43,374 nt of DNA from CAIJMI01 sp964448085. GTDB taxonomy: Bacteria > Patescibacteriota > Microgenomatia > UBA10105 > UBA927. Positions 1 through 8,013 of the stretch are shown here, piece after piece. The position numbers were made by a program, and so were the translations under genes. Within the stretch, counting starts at the first letter, position 1; each line of letters begins with the position of its first letter. Location: NCBI GenBank assembly GCA_964448085.1, contig CAYUUX010000005.1:1-43374 (forward strand), given 5' to 3'. The notes under the pieces were generated by a model, which made no database searches, had not been told where the DNA came from, and saw only the letters and a list, made by a program, of their open reading frames with translations.

Positions 1-160
1 GATCTGGAAGGGATAAGTGCTGAAAGCATCTCAAGCACCAAGCCCACCCCAAGATGAAGAATCGTTATAGATCTCCCGAAGATGACGGGATTAATAGGCG
101 AGGAGTGTACGTACCGCAAGGTATTTAGCTTACTCGTACTAATCGATCGAAGTTGTGGAG
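1..160 (+). rRNA. rrl: 23S ribosomal RNA, 3' end (partial)
   Basis: The first ~160 bases are the terminal part of a 23S rRNA cut by the window start. Recognisable elements are the segment around 17-50 (GTGCTGAAAGCATCTCAAGC), which resembles the conserved 'GCTGAAAGCATCTAAG' of domain VI, and the closing sequence TACTAATCGATCG at 137-149, typical of bacterial 23S 3' ends. The exact 3' end is not visible and is placed by analogy with other bacteria. It is followed by a ~105-nt spacer and then 5S rRNA, so the window starts at the end of an rRNA operon. Confidence 0.93.
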
Positions 161-249
161 AACAAAGGATTTGTTCTAACCAACGAATATGGCATCACAT
201 GAAGATTCATGGATTGTCCCTTATGTGCAATTACTTGTAGTTTAAGTGT

Positions 250-406
250 TGAGAACCGCTCTAGAGTTCTCCAGTTTTTGAAGCGACTTGGTACCACCCG
301 ATCCCATCCCGAACTCGGAAGTGAAACAGGTCAGCGCTGACAATACTTGGTTCGCGAGATCCTGGGAAGATAAGTCAAGGCTGGGGAATTGTGGAGCGGT
401 TTTTTT
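250..406 (+). terminator. rRNA operon processing stem and terminator
   Basis: AACCGCTC (253-260) upstream of 5S is complementary to GAGCGGTT (394-401) downstream, and the second arm runs directly into seven T residues (400-406). This encloses the 5S rRNA in a stem (likely processing) and gives a Rho-independent-like end. The upstream arm can alternatively form a local hairpin GAGAAC/GTTCTC (250-271), so two exclusive structures are possible. Confidence 0.6.
268..387 (+). rRNA. rrf: 5S ribosomal RNA
   Basis: About 120 nt with the conserved 5S core CCCATCCCGAACTCGGAAGTGAAAC split over 303-328 and the loop E/helix IV segment near 345-370. The ends pair: TTCTCCAG (267-274) with CTGGGGAA (381-388), followed by further U-A and U-G pairs, forming helix I. 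Ends are estimated from this pairing. It lies ~105 nt after the 23S end, so it is the last gene of the rRNA operon. Confidence 0.93.
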
Positions 407-412
407 GTTGGG

Positions 413-442
413 TTGGAAAAACTCCCATGTTTCCTGTATAAT
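413..442 (+). promoter_or_regulatory. Sigma70-type promoter of rpsA
   Basis: A TTGGAA -35 (413-418), an 18-nt spacer and a perfect TATAAT -10 (437-442) lie between the rRNA terminator and the S1 gene. Expected start is near 449, leaving a ~28-nt leader with a purine-rich AAAGGCGG (459-466) before ATG 477. This is one of few genes in the window with a possible ribosome-binding site. Confidence 0.7.
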
Positions 443-476
443 ACCCTAATTCCAAAAGAAAGGCGGATATACATGC

Positions 477-1658
477 ATGGCACCAAAGAAAAAGTTCGAT
501 AAACAATCTCCAATAGTCGCGGAGGACGTTGCGACAACAAAAACAGAGGAGAAAAAACCTCAACCCCCCAAAAAAGTCACTGCAACCACAATGGAAGAGC
601 TCCTTCGGGAGACCGGCTATTCCCTAAAAGGATTGAAAAAGGGTGATGTGGTCGAAGGGGTTGTAACACGCGTAAGTCCCAAAGAAGTGACGATTGAAAT
701 CGGCGGAAAAACAGAAGGTGTGGTTATTGATCGGGAGCTTGATTCCTATAGAGACACGATCCTTGCGCTGAAAGTCGGTGATACCGTTACTGCACAGGTG
801 ATCGTTTCCGAAAACGACAGAGGACAATCCGTATTGTCACTTCGCAAAAGCATTTTCGAAAAACAATGGAATACGCTTGCCGAACACCAAAAGAACGGTG
901 AGCTGGTTGATATTCTCTTGAAAGAACAGGTCCGTGGAGGTGTGCTTGTAGATTGCGGCGGGCTTCGTGGATATATTCCCCAATCACAATTTGATGCCAA
1001 TGCGGCAAAACAATTGGATAAGATGGTTGGACGACGTATGCAGGTGAAAGTCATGGAAGTGGATCAGGCGACGAATCGTTTGATTTTTTCCCAACGCGCA
1101 ATTACGGAAGAAACGAATCTGGCAAAACAAAAAGAACTGTTGGATCTTGTGAAAGTAGGGGATATCGTGGAAGCAAAAGTAACCGGTGTTGTGCCGTTTG
1201 GTGCGTTTGCGAAATTTTCCATCGAGAAGGATGGAGAAACATGTGATATTGAAGGACTGATCCATATTTCAGAAATTGCCTGGGAAAAAGTGGAAGATCT
1301 CGGACAGTATATCAAAACTAACGATACCGTGAAGGTAAAAGTGATCGGTATCGATCCCAAAACAGGAAAACTAACGCTGTCTCTGAAACAATTGCTTCCG
1401 GATCCATGGGAGCATGTGCTTGATATGTTTGAAAAAGACACACAAGTCAAAGGGAAAGTATCTCGCGTTTCCCCGTATGGTGTGTTTGTCAACCTTTCTC
1501 CGGGAATTGACGGATTGATTCATATCAGCAAAATTGCGCCAGGAGAGGAACCAAAGGTTGGCGACGAACTGACTGTCTCCATCGAAGACGTACAACCGGA
1601 AAAAAGAAAGATCAGCCTTTCCATGACACTTACAGAAAAGCCGATCGGCTATCGGTAA
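477..1658 (+). CDS. rpsA: 30S ribosomal protein S1 (four S1 domains)
   Basis: 393 aa. RNA-binding protein of the small ribosomal subunit that helps recruit mRNA. After a Lys/Pro-rich N-terminus (1-50) four S1 OB-fold repeats can be traced: about 54-124, 138-208, 225-305 and 318-386. Repeats 3 and 4 are the best preserved, with GDIVEAKVTGVVPFGAF and GLIHISEI in repeat 3, and GKVSRVSPYGVFV and GLIHISKI in repeat 4. Four domains match the shorter S1 of many Gram-positive-type and CPR bacteria (E. coli has six). The ATG at 477 is preceded by AAAGGCGG. It sits directly after the 5S gene with its own promoter. Ends 42 nt before radA. Confidence 0.92.
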   Translation: MAPKKKFDKQSPIVAEDVATTKTEEKKPQPPKKVTATTMEELLRETGYSLKGLKKGDVVEGVVTRVSPKEVTIEIGGKTEGVVIDRELDSYRDTILALKVGDTVTAQVIVSENDRGQSVLSLRKSIFEKQWNTLAEHQKNGELVDILLKEQVRGGVLVDCGGLRGYIPQSQFDANAAKQLDKMVGRRMQVKVMEVDQATNRLIFSQRAITEETNLAKQKELLDLVKVGDIVEAKVTGVVPFGAFAKFSIEKDGETCDIEGLIHISEIAWEKVEDLGQYIKTNDTVKVKVIGIDPKTGKLTLSLKQLLPDPWEHVLDMFEKDTQVKGKVSRVSPYGVFVNLSPGIDGLIHISKIAPGEEPKVGDELTVSIEDVQPEKRKISLSMTLTEKPIGYR

Positions 1659-1682
1659 GGAAGGTTTGCGTATGTGTTCGTG

Positions 1683-1691
1683 TGGTACAAT
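1683..1691 (+). promoter_or_regulatory. Extended -10 promoter of radA
   Basis: TGGTACAAT fits the TGnTATAAT extended -10 with one change. The predicted start near 1698 is only ~3 nt before ATG 1701, which points to a leaderless or nearly leaderless transcript. No clear -35 is seen. Confidence 0.6.
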
Positions 1692-1700
1692 GCTTCGTAC

Positions 1701-3029
1701 ATGAAGGTACGTTCCTCATATATTTGTCAACAATGCAGTGCGGAATACCCCCAATGGTACGGTAAATGCCCCAATTGTGATTCATGGAATTCGTTAGTGG
1801 AAACAGTGAAAGATTCGGCAACTTCCACAAGGGGAAAATCCGCGCATAGATTTATGGAGGGCGCGGTACCGCAGCGGTTGTCTGAGGTAAAGCATATTGA
1901 AAAGAACCGTTTACGAAGTGGACTGGAAGAATTTGATCGGGTGATGGGTGGTGGTGTTGTTCCTGGGTCGGTAACACTTCTTGCCGGTGATCCAGGGATT
2001 GGAAAATCGACACTGCTTTTGCATGTGCTTGGCGCAGTCGGTGGGATGTACGTGTCTGGCGAGGAATCTGCGGAACAAATTAAACTTCGTGCAAAACGTA
2101 TGCATATTGACGGGGAAAACATCGTTGTTTTAGCGGAAACGACGTTGGAGGGCATTCTAGAGGCTCTGAAAAAATGGGCAGCTTCGGAAAAATACATACA
2201 ATCGCGTCTTGTCGTGATAGATAGCGTTCAGACACTTGCCTCAACCGAGTTGGACGGCATGGCAGGATCTGTCGGGCAAATCCGTTATTGTGCGGAAGAA
2301 TTAGTATCGTTTGCCAAATCGCACGCAATTCCACTACTTATCATCGGTCATGTGACGAAGGAAGGGGAAATTGCAGGGCCAAAAGTGTTGGAGCATATGG
2401 TGGATACGGTTTTGTATCTTGAGGGGGAGCGCTTTGCGGACGCGCGAATCTTGCGCACTCTCAAAAACCGTTTTGGTCCAGTAGAAGAAGTGGGTATTTT
2501 TGAAATGAAAGAATATGGACTAAAGGAAATAGCAAATCCCTCCGAGATATTTCTTGAAGATAGGGTAAAAAATGTATCCGGGTCAGTTGTTACCGTTGTT
2601 ATGGAGGGAACCCGACCACTTCTGGTTGAAATTCAGGCACTTGTTGTTTCCAGTCAGCTCCCCATTCCAAGGCGGGTTGCCAACGGGTTTGATTTTAACA
2701 GATTACAACTGATTCTAGCCATTTTACAGAAACGATTAGGTCTCCCTTTGGGAACTACTGACGTATTTATCAACGTGAGTGGGGGATTGAAACTGACGGA
2801 GCCCGCTGCAGACCTTGCCGTAGCATGTGCAGTTATCTCTTCTTATACAAACAAACCGATGAACGCAAAAACCGTTGTGTTTGGAGAGCTGGGTCTTTTA
2901 GGGGAGGTGCGTAGAGTTGGGCAGGAAGAACGGCGGGCAAAAGAGGCAAGACGATTGGGATTTGTTCAAGTGGTGTCTTCTTCAAAAATGCGGACGTTGA
3001 AAGAGGTGCAGAACCAATTATTAGTGTGA
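1701..3029 (+). CDS. radA: DNA repair protein RadA (Sms)
   Basis: 442 aa from ATG 1701. RecA-like ATPase that drives branch migration of recombination intermediates in the cytoplasm. Visible parts: an N-terminal C4 zinc finger (Cys9, Cys12, Cys23, Cys26), Walker A GDPGIGKST at about 96-104, the RadA-specific motif LKNRFGPVEEVGIFEM in the middle, and a Lon-protease-like C-terminal domain (INVSGGLKLTEPAADLAVA). Length is normal for the family. An upstream in-frame ATG at 1674 would add nine residues but lies before the promoter's -10 box, so 1701 is preferred. The stop overlaps by 9 nt, tail to tail, with the stop of the reverse gene 3021-3899. Confidence 0.95.
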   Translation: MKVRSSYICQQCSAEYPQWYGKCPNCDSWNSLVETVKDSATSTRGKSAHRFMEGAVPQRLSEVKHIEKNRLRSGLEEFDRVMGGGVVPGSVTLLAGDPGIGKSTLLLHVLGAVGGMYVSGEESAEQIKLRAKRMHIDGENIVVLAETTLEGILEALKKWAASEKYIQSRLVVIDSVQTLASTELDGMAGSVGQIRYCAEELVSFAKSHAIPLLIIGHVTKEGEIAGPKVLEHMVDTVLYLEGERFADARILRTLKNRFGPVEEVGIFEMKEYGLKEIANPSEIFLEDRVKNVSGSVVTVVMEGTRPLLVEIQALVVSSQLPIPRRVANGFDFNRLQLILAILQKRLGLPLGTTDVFINVSGGLKLTEPAADLAVACAVISSYTNKPMNAKTVVFGELGLLGEVRRVGQEERRAKEARRLGFVQVVSSSKMRTLKEVQNQLLV

Positions 3030-3899
3030 GGCAAAATAGTCACGGATTCGATCTTCATTTGCCTGAATTTTTATTGTTTCTTCCCGAGTTTGTCTTATGG
3101 ATCGAATTGCATTCGCTGTGACACGAACAAGCGGATCTCCTGCTTTGCGAAAATGCCACATAAACCCTTTAAGGGTCCGAGGATCAAGCTCTCCAGACGT
3201 ATATTCACGTTGGAATACCCGGGGGGTCAGGTGTTCCAGTAATACTCTGTTTTCTTTAGGAAGAAATGGTACTGTGACCCTTCGGTGCACTTCCGTAAGA
3301 TTGCCATTTTGGTATCTTATAAGATACCGTAGCGATGGTGTTTCCTTTTGGCTATGTTGCACCCCTGATAATAGTAATGTGAAAAAACTCAATTCTTGTT
3401 CATTGGATGCTTTCTCTGCTTGTTCAATAGCAAGTATGTTTCGCTCTCGAAATGACTGCGCCTCTGGAGTTCTTTCGAGTTTGAGCTGTTGTGTAACCGC
3501 TCCATGTTCGGTATCCAGCCACAAAAGGGCATCCATAGAACATGTTTCTTTTTGGAGTGTAGAAAATACCTCTTCTTGCAGTTGGACTGGTTCTTTTGCG
3601 AGTTTGTTGAGTTCTTTGTACGCAATTTCATCAAGCGCTTCCTGTACCTGATCGCTTGAATCGCATATTCCAACGAATTCGGAAACAAAACGTGTTCTGT
3701 CAACTTCTCCATTCATGTGATCCAACATGAGTTGTGTATCCCAAGCAGATGCTTGTCTTTGTATTTTGTCAAAGACGTCTTCGGTTATTGAGATATCAGG
3801 ATACGCTTTTAGCAGTTGATTAATAAATGGGGGAGCGGCTTCAATGATTCGAAGTGATTCAGTGCTCGCTGGTCCACGTTTTATTTCCTGAAGGGCCAT
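3021..3899 (-). CDS. Hypothetical protein, soluble, helix-rich
   Basis: 292 aa, not recognised. The sequence is charged, rich in Glu, Gln and Arg, without signal peptide or membrane segment, and has the look of a mostly helical cytoplasmic protein. No catalytic motif stands out. It starts at ATG 3899, 79 bp from the divergent PIN-TRAM gene, and has its own strong extended promoter (TTGATT-16-TATACT with upstream TG). Predicted transcription starts ~3 nt before the ATG, so the mRNA is nearly leaderless. Its 3' end overlaps radA by 9 nt. Real coding is supported by the promoter, tight packing and length; function is unknown. Confidence 0.72.
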   Translation of the reverse strand: MALQEIKRGPASTESLRIIEAAPPFINQLLKAYPDISITEDVFDKIQRQASAWDTQLMLDHMNGEVDRTRFVSEFVGICDSSDQVQEALDEIAYKELNKLAKEPVQLQEEVFSTLQKETCSMDALLWLDTEHGAVTQQLKLERTPEAQSFRERNILAIEQAEKASNEQELSFFTLLLSGVQHSQKETPSLRYLIRYQNGNLTEVHRRVTVPFLPKENRVLLEHLTPRVFQREYTSGELDPRTLKGFMWHFRKAGDPLVRVTANAIRSIRQTREETIKIQANEDRIRDYFASH

Positions 3900-3908
3900 A
3901 GCTGAGAG

Positions 3909-3936
3909 AGTATAGCACGAAAACGTGATAAATCAA
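3909..3936 (-). promoter_or_regulatory. Promoter of reverse gene 3021-3899
   Basis: On the reverse strand: TTGATT (3936-3931), 16-nt spacer, TATACT (3914-3909), with TGC directly before the -10 (extended -10). Predicted start ~3902, about 3 nt before ATG 3899. Confidence 0.65.
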
Positions 3937-3961
3937 GATCCACTGCATTTCCATTTTCTTG

Positions 3962-3970
3962 TGATACAAT
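3962..3970 (+). promoter_or_regulatory. Extended -10 promoter of the PIN-TRAM gene
   Basis: TGATACAAT (TGnTACAAT). Expected start ~3977 falls on or next to ATG 3978, hence a leaderless mRNA. The alternative GTG start at 3972 would precede the transcription start. Confidence 0.6.
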
Positions 3971-3977
3971 TGTGGCA

Positions 3978-4793
3978 ATGAAAAATCGTACGAACCCATC
4001 TTCAGACAAATCTATACAAGAGCGTGGAGAAGGGAAGCACGCAATTGGTAAACAAGAGACACACTCATCCGCTTTCACACGGGAGCTTGCGCGGGAGATC
4101 GTGCGAAATCTTACCGCATTCGGAAAATTCACCGCGCGGCCATTCCAGAAGCATCCTGCGGGTGCGAAAAAGAAGCCAATTGCACCGAAAGGCGACTATC
4201 CGGTTGTTGTTGACACCAGCGTATTTATTGATGGAAGAATCATCCAGATTGTCAACAGCGGATTTCTTGCTGCAACGCTCATCGTTCCCCAGTTTGTTTT
4301 AGGTGAAATACAGCATATAGCGGACAGCTCGGATACGCTTCGCCGCTCCAAGGGGCGACGCGGTCTAGACGTACTCAACGCGCTCAAAAGCCAAAAATCG
4401 AATAAAGGAGTACGATTGAATATCGTCTCAGCCGATCCGCAGGATACGAAAGAAGTGGACATGAAGCTGATAGGTTTGGCTAAACAATGGAAAACACGAT
4501 TGATGACCGTTGATTTTAACCTGGCACAAGTTGCCCGTGCTCAAGGGGTCAAGGTGTTGAATATCAATGACTTGGCGCAGGCACTCAAGATTGCTATCAG
4601 TTCTGGAGAAGAGATAACGGTGAAAATAACACACGCAGGGAAGGAACGAGAACAGGGGGTTGGGTATCTCTCTGATGGAACCATGGTAGTTGTCGAGGAT
4701 ACGAAAGAGCGAATAGGGGAGGATGTGGTCGTTGTTATTACCAAAGTACTGCATACACCTGCTGGTCAGCTTTTCTTTGCACGCCTCAAGTAA
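3978..4793 (+). CDS. PIN-TRAM domain protein (YacL-like putative ribonuclease)
   Basis: 271 aa. The central PIN domain begins at PVVVDTSVFIDGR (near 74-86), where the first Asp is the metal ligand, continues with VPQFVLGEIQHIAD (Glu ligand) and ends with TVDFNLAQVA, giving the acidic triad expected for a PIN nuclease. A C-terminal TRAM domain (about 205-270; ISSGEEITVKITHAGKEREQGVGYL) follows. Bacillus YacL has the same order but with N-terminal membrane helices; here the N-terminus is a basic, polar ~70-residue stretch with no membrane segment, so it should be cytosolic. Likely RNA-processing role, by family. Start chosen from the promoter position (ATG 3978 rather than GTG 3972). Confidence 0.85.
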   Translation: MKNRTNPSSDKSIQERGEGKHAIGKQETHSSAFTRELAREIVRNLTAFGKFTARPFQKHPAGAKKKPIAPKGDYPVVVDTSVFIDGRIIQIVNSGFLAATLIVPQFVLGEIQHIADSSDTLRRSKGRRGLDVLNALKSQKSNKGVRLNIVSADPQDTKEVDMKLIGLAKQWKTRLMTVDFNLAQVARAQGVKVLNINDLAQALKIAISSGEEITVKITHAGKEREQGVGYLSDGTMVVVEDTKERIGEDVVVVITKVLHTPAGQLFFARLK

Positions 4794-4979
4794 CTTTGTA
4801 TCGTTGATAAACAAAAGCTTCTTGTATGGGTATTCCTTTGAAGACGTTGATGTGATGAGAGGGGCAAGTTATGCAAAAGTTATCCACACAGAACATATAT
4901 ATTGTATTAAGAGCGTTTGAACAATGTAATTATCTATTAAATAACTATAAGCTATCATTTTTAGACCACTAAAAATCCT

Positions 4980-5195
4980 ATGGGACTTGACAAGGGAGAA
5001 AAAAAGGTCTTGAATAAAGATATGTCAGTAAAACTACTGCTAAAGCAGATGGGTTTGGGCAGTATAACAGGAGAGAATGCAAAAGCTCGCGTTTCTCCCA
5101 TGGTGAAAGAGCGGCAGCGTTTTGAAACAGACGTACGCCGTCAATTTATCGAGCTGAAGAAAAAGGGAATAAGTATTCCCGTATTTACCTTGTAA
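4980..5195 (+). CDS. Small hypothetical protein (71 aa)
   Basis: 71 aa, highly charged (many Lys, Glu, Arg), no membrane segment, not recognised. The ATG at 4980 is taken; a second in-frame ATG at 5022 would give 57 residues. No convincing ribosome-binding site. Support for a real gene is the strong intrinsic terminator that starts 25 nt after the stop. The 186-nt gap before it (4794-4979) is AT-rich and holds a single TTATCCACA box. Confidence 0.5.
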   Translation: MGLDKGEKKVLNKDMSVKLLLKQMGLGSITGENAKARVSPMVKERQRFETDVRRQFIELKKKGISIPVFTL

Positions 5196-5220
5196 TCGAT
5201 TGTACTAGCAGATTTGGGGA

Positions 5221-5246
5221 AAAAGACCACCGCGAGGTGGTCTTTT
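5221..5246 (+). terminator. Intrinsic terminator after the 71-aa gene
   Basis: Perfect 11-bp stem AAAAGACCACC / GGTGGTCTTTT closed by a GCGA (GNRA) tetraloop and followed by T-rich sequence. The A-run on the left arm means it could work in both directions. Confidence 0.9.
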
Positions 5247-5250
5247 TCTG

Positions 5251-5738
5251 TATCTTTCAGATTTTTTTCAGGAAAATGGAGCATGCTTTAGGAGGAATTG
5301 GTGAGTTCCCGTTTACAAATAATGGAGAAGTATTGGAAATACCGTTTATGCCATTAAAAAAGCATCACTACCGCTAGCAGATTTGGGTTTGGGTCATTCT
5401 TGCGAATGAGTTCGCTACGTATAGTAATGCTTTTTCTTTTGAGATATTGCAGTAAAGCAATATCTTATACCGCAGAATAACAATCGCATGTAATTATTGT
5501 CAAATATTTTTTTGAAGCTAAAATATGCAATGAAGATTGCTAGCAAGGGAAAATTTCACGGAGTTTTTATGTGATCCTTCTTCGTTTAATGGGAAGTTGA
5601 TTGCCTGCCCAACAATCAACCCCCCATAAAAAAAAGAAAAATCTTATAGTTTGCCGATTGTAACGCGGTGATAATGAGTTGTCAAATGGTTAAAACCCTA
5701 TAATACATTTCAAGTATATCTATGTATGAGGGTGACTG
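5251..5738. other. Non-coding region with several inverted repeats
   Basis: No plausible gene. Structures: (1) AAAAAGCATCACTA (5356-5370) against TAGTAATGCTTTTT (5422-5435), a long imperfect stem ending in T-rich sequence, with an inner hairpin CATTC/GAATG (5395-5408); (2) GATATTGC/GCAATATC (5443-5464), loop AGTAAA; (3) GTTGATTG/CAATCAAC (5597-5620). The 14-mer CTAGCAGATTTGGG occurs at 5205-5218 and again at 5374-5387. The first structure could be a terminator or a small structured RNA. Confidence 0.6.
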
Positions 5739-7016
5739 TTATATTTTGGTGTGGAGTATGTGATGCACTGCCCGCTGTCCAAGCTCAACCGCATAATTGG
5801 TTTCCCGATCCCACGGATAAATAGAATCAAGGTTTGCCAGATAGACGTGCGACAGTGGTGTTTGGATGGTCGGGGCAAGTGTTGAATAGTTTTTTCGATG
5901 GACGGGTTGCGCGTTGGGGACAGTAAAAAGAAATGAACGCAGTATAGCGTTTTTCTTGCTAAACCGAGGATTGATCTTGACAAGATACGGGAGAAATTTT
6001 TTGAGTATTTGATCTTTTGTCATCGATATATATGGGTGTCCCTCCGGCAGATAATTTCCAAGATAGACGATATGCCGATTTCCATAGTATTTTTTGTCAA
6101 TCATGTTGGTGTGTTGCACAACCGCAAGAAATGGAAACGTTCGGTCATTTATGTTGAGCCAATACGTTTGGTCAAGAACTGGAGTATCTGTTTCCAAAAT
6201 GAGCGTCTGTGCCCACAAGTGTGGAATTGCAGCAAGTTTTTCGTTGAAAGCTTTCGGAAACCGCATGAGGCGTGAGGCAACGGAAGAGGGGACGGTAAGG
6301 AGAATCCGATCAAACGTTTTGTTGTTGACGATATAGGATGATCCTTTTTGTTTGATGGACTGAATTGCTGTATTGGTATGTATGTTGCCGCCGCCCCGTT
6401 CGATTTGCGCTCGCAGTGCCGTCACAAAATGGGAAAACCCTCCGCGAAAATATCCCAGTTTCGGTGTCCGTTTGTAGAGTCTTCCCCAGAGCCATGATGC
6501 CGCTATTTCCTTGGCAAACGGACCGAATTTGCCGATCATGAGCGGCTCCCAAATGGTTTGCCATGCGGCAGTTCCGTTGAGTTTCTTAAAAAACGTATGT
6601 GCGGTAACGCGTTCTAGCGGTTTCCAAAAGGGGTTGAGTTTCATCAAAGCAGCGGTTGCGCCAGTTCGCAACCGATCAACAAAAGAAATACCGGGAAATC
6701 GGAGAATATTGATGGGGGTATCAAAGGGGTATTGTTGGTTTTTCCAAAATACCGCTGTTGTCGGCGCAAGGATCATGCAATCGTTTTGCAATCCAATCTC
6801 CTTTGCTAAAGCGATGATGGCACGATCATTGGTAAAAAAATGATGGTAGGATTTTTCCAGTGGCCAATTCCAGCCTCCATGATCTGGTATGAAGCCTGAT
6901 GCTAAACCGCCGAGTTCGGCGTCCTTTTCAAACACCGTAACCTCTTGGCCGCATTTTACAAGCTCATATGCTGCTGCAAGACCTGTTATTCCTCCACCAA
7001 TAATTGCAATGCGCAT
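5739..7016 (-). CDS. FAD-dependent oxidoreductase (amine oxidase / phytoene desaturase-like)
   Basis: 425 aa from ATG 7016. The N-terminus is a classic Rossmann FAD-binding motif, IAIIGGGITGLAAAYEL (Gly7-x-Gly9-x-x-Gly12), with the Glu at about residue 30 ending the second strand (VTVFEKDAELGGLA). The C-terminal segment VYLANLDSIYPWDRETNYAVELG is the FAD-contacting motif of the flavin amine oxidase / protoporphyrinogen-oxidase superfamily. The substrate is not clear; members near glycan genes often act on sugars or polyprenyl lipids. The in-frame ATG at 7094 is rejected because the extended -10 TGCTACAAT puts the start of transcription at ~7016. Divergent from the UbiA operon. Confidence 0.82.
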   Translation of the reverse strand: MRIAIIGGGITGLAAAYELVKCGQEVTVFEKDAELGGLASGFIPDHGGWNWPLEKSYHHFFTNDRAIIALAKEIGLQNDCMILAPTTAVFWKNQQYPFDTPINILRFPGISFVDRLRTGATAALMKLNPFWKPLERVTAHTFFKKLNGTAAWQTIWEPLMIGKFGPFAKEIAASWLWGRLYKRTPKLGYFRGGFSHFVTALRAQIERGGGNIHTNTAIQSIKQKGSSYIVNNKTFDRILLTVPSSVASRLMRFPKAFNEKLAAIPHLWAQTLILETDTPVLDQTYWLNINDRTFPFLAVVQHTNMIDKKYYGNRHIVYLGNYLPEGHPYISMTKDQILKKFLPYLVKINPRFSKKNAILRSFLFTVPNAQPVHRKNYSTLAPTIQTPLSHVYLANLDSIYPWDRETNYAVELGQRAVHHILHTKI

Positions 7017-7022
7017 AGTCGG

Positions 7023-7031
7023 ATTGTAGCA
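7023..7031 (-). promoter_or_regulatory. Extended -10 promoter of the FAD oxidoreductase gene
   Basis: Reverse strand TGCTACAAT (TGnTACAAT). Start predicted at ~7016, exactly the ATG, so leaderless. Confidence 0.6.
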
Positions 7032-7054
7032 TAGCGCGTACAGACAAATCTCTG

Positions 7055-7083
7055 TTGCCAGAATGATGGTTTCTCGATATACT
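7055..7083 (+). promoter_or_regulatory. Promoter of the UbiA-HAD operon
   Basis: TTGCCA (7055-7060), 17-nt spacer, TATACT (7078-7083). Start ~7090; leader ~12 nt to ATG 7102. Confidence 0.72.
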
Positions 7084-7101
7084 CTGGGAAGCATTTATAC
7101 C

Positions 7102-8013
7102 ATGAAGGAACGTATCCGCTCTACGATGTTCTATCAGTTGTTTTTGCTTCTCCGTCCGTGGCAATGGGTAAAAAATCTTGCTGTGTATGCGCCAATTTTT
7201 TTTGCAGGCGCACTGTTTCATCCGGTTGAATTTTTGCAAACGTCGTTTGCTTTTTTGGCGCTTTGTTTGCTTTCATCTTCCCATTACATCATTAATGACA
7301 TTGTTGATGCGCCACAAGACAAATTAGACCCAAACAGAAAACATCGTCCGGTCGCATCCTCACGGATATCCCTGTCTGTTGCGTGGGTGCTTTGGGGAAT
7401 TTGTGCTGTATTTGGAATGCTTCTTGCCTTCATGTTAGGACCGGCATTTTTTGTCGTAGCCCTCATTTATTCGGTTATCCATTATTTGCTTCTGTTCCTC
7501 TTTCGGCATATGCCGATTTTGGACATTCTGGCACTTGCAACAGGATATGGATTACGTTTGTATGCGGGGGAAGTTGCCAGTGATACACATATATCCATAT
7601 GGCTTGCATTATCCGCGTTTTCTCTTGCACTTCTTTTTGCTGTTGGAAAACGACGCCATGAATGGAACATGAAGTATGCGAGTGTCATTCGTGAGCGGTA
7701 TTCAGAACGGTTGCTGGATTCGTACATAGCTGTGTTTTCAACCGCTTCGTTTCTTTCGTATACATACTTTACCTTTCTAACCACGTTTGCACTTGAAGGG
7801 ATTGGTTTGTCCTCCGACGGACTGGATCCAGCAAGAAAATGGTTGATGCTGACCATTCCGTTTGTTTTGTATGGGATCCTGAGATTTTTACAGCAGTTGT
7901 ATATCGGAAAACCCGGGTCGTTCCAAAAACTACTCATTAGCGACATTCCGCTTCTTGTTGCGTCTGCCGGATGGGGGATGAGCGCATTTGTTATCATTTA
8001 CTGGCTGCGATGA
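7102..8013 (+). CDS. UbiA-family prenyltransferase, DPPR-synthase-like
   Basis: 303 aa, polytopic membrane protein. N-terminal LLRPWQWVKNLAVYAPIFF and first aspartate motif NDIVDAPQDKLDPNRKHRPVAS (N65, D66, D69, D73 visible in two halves) match the subgroup of UbiA enzymes that transfer phosphoribose from PRPP to decaprenyl phosphate (Rv3806c type) rather than quinone or heme branches. The second motif region is PILDILALATGYGLRLYAGEVA (D141, R152). It would make polyprenyl-phosphoryl-5-phosphoribose at the inner face of the membrane. The ATG at 7102 fits the promoter; the ATG at 7063 lies upstream of the -10. The stop overlaps the next start (ATGA), so translation is coupled to the HAD gene. 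Confidence 0.85.
   Translation: MKERIRSTMFYQLFLLLRPWQWVKNLAVYAPIFFAGALFHPVEFLQTSFAFLALCLLSSSHYIINDIVDAPQDKLDPNRKHRPVASSRISLSVAWVLWGICAVFGMLLAFMLGPAFFVVALIYSVIHYLLLFLFRHMPILDILALATGYGLRLYAGEVASDTHISIWLALSAFSLALLFAVGKRRHEWNMKYASVIRERYSERLLDSYIAVFSTASFLSYTYFTFLTTFALEGIGLSSDGLDPARKWLMLTIPFVLYGILRFLQQLYIGKPGSFQKLLISDIPLLVASAGWGMSAFVIIYWLR

Noticed and set aside
1674..1700. Upstream ATG of radA giving nine more residues
   Set aside because: It includes the -10 box itself; RadA proteins start shortly before the zinc finger, as with ATG 1701.
4880..4888. Perfect DnaA box TTATCCACA as a possible replication origin
   Set aside because: Only one box, with no cluster, no dnaA or dnaN nearby and no AT-rich unwinding array; a chance match is likely.
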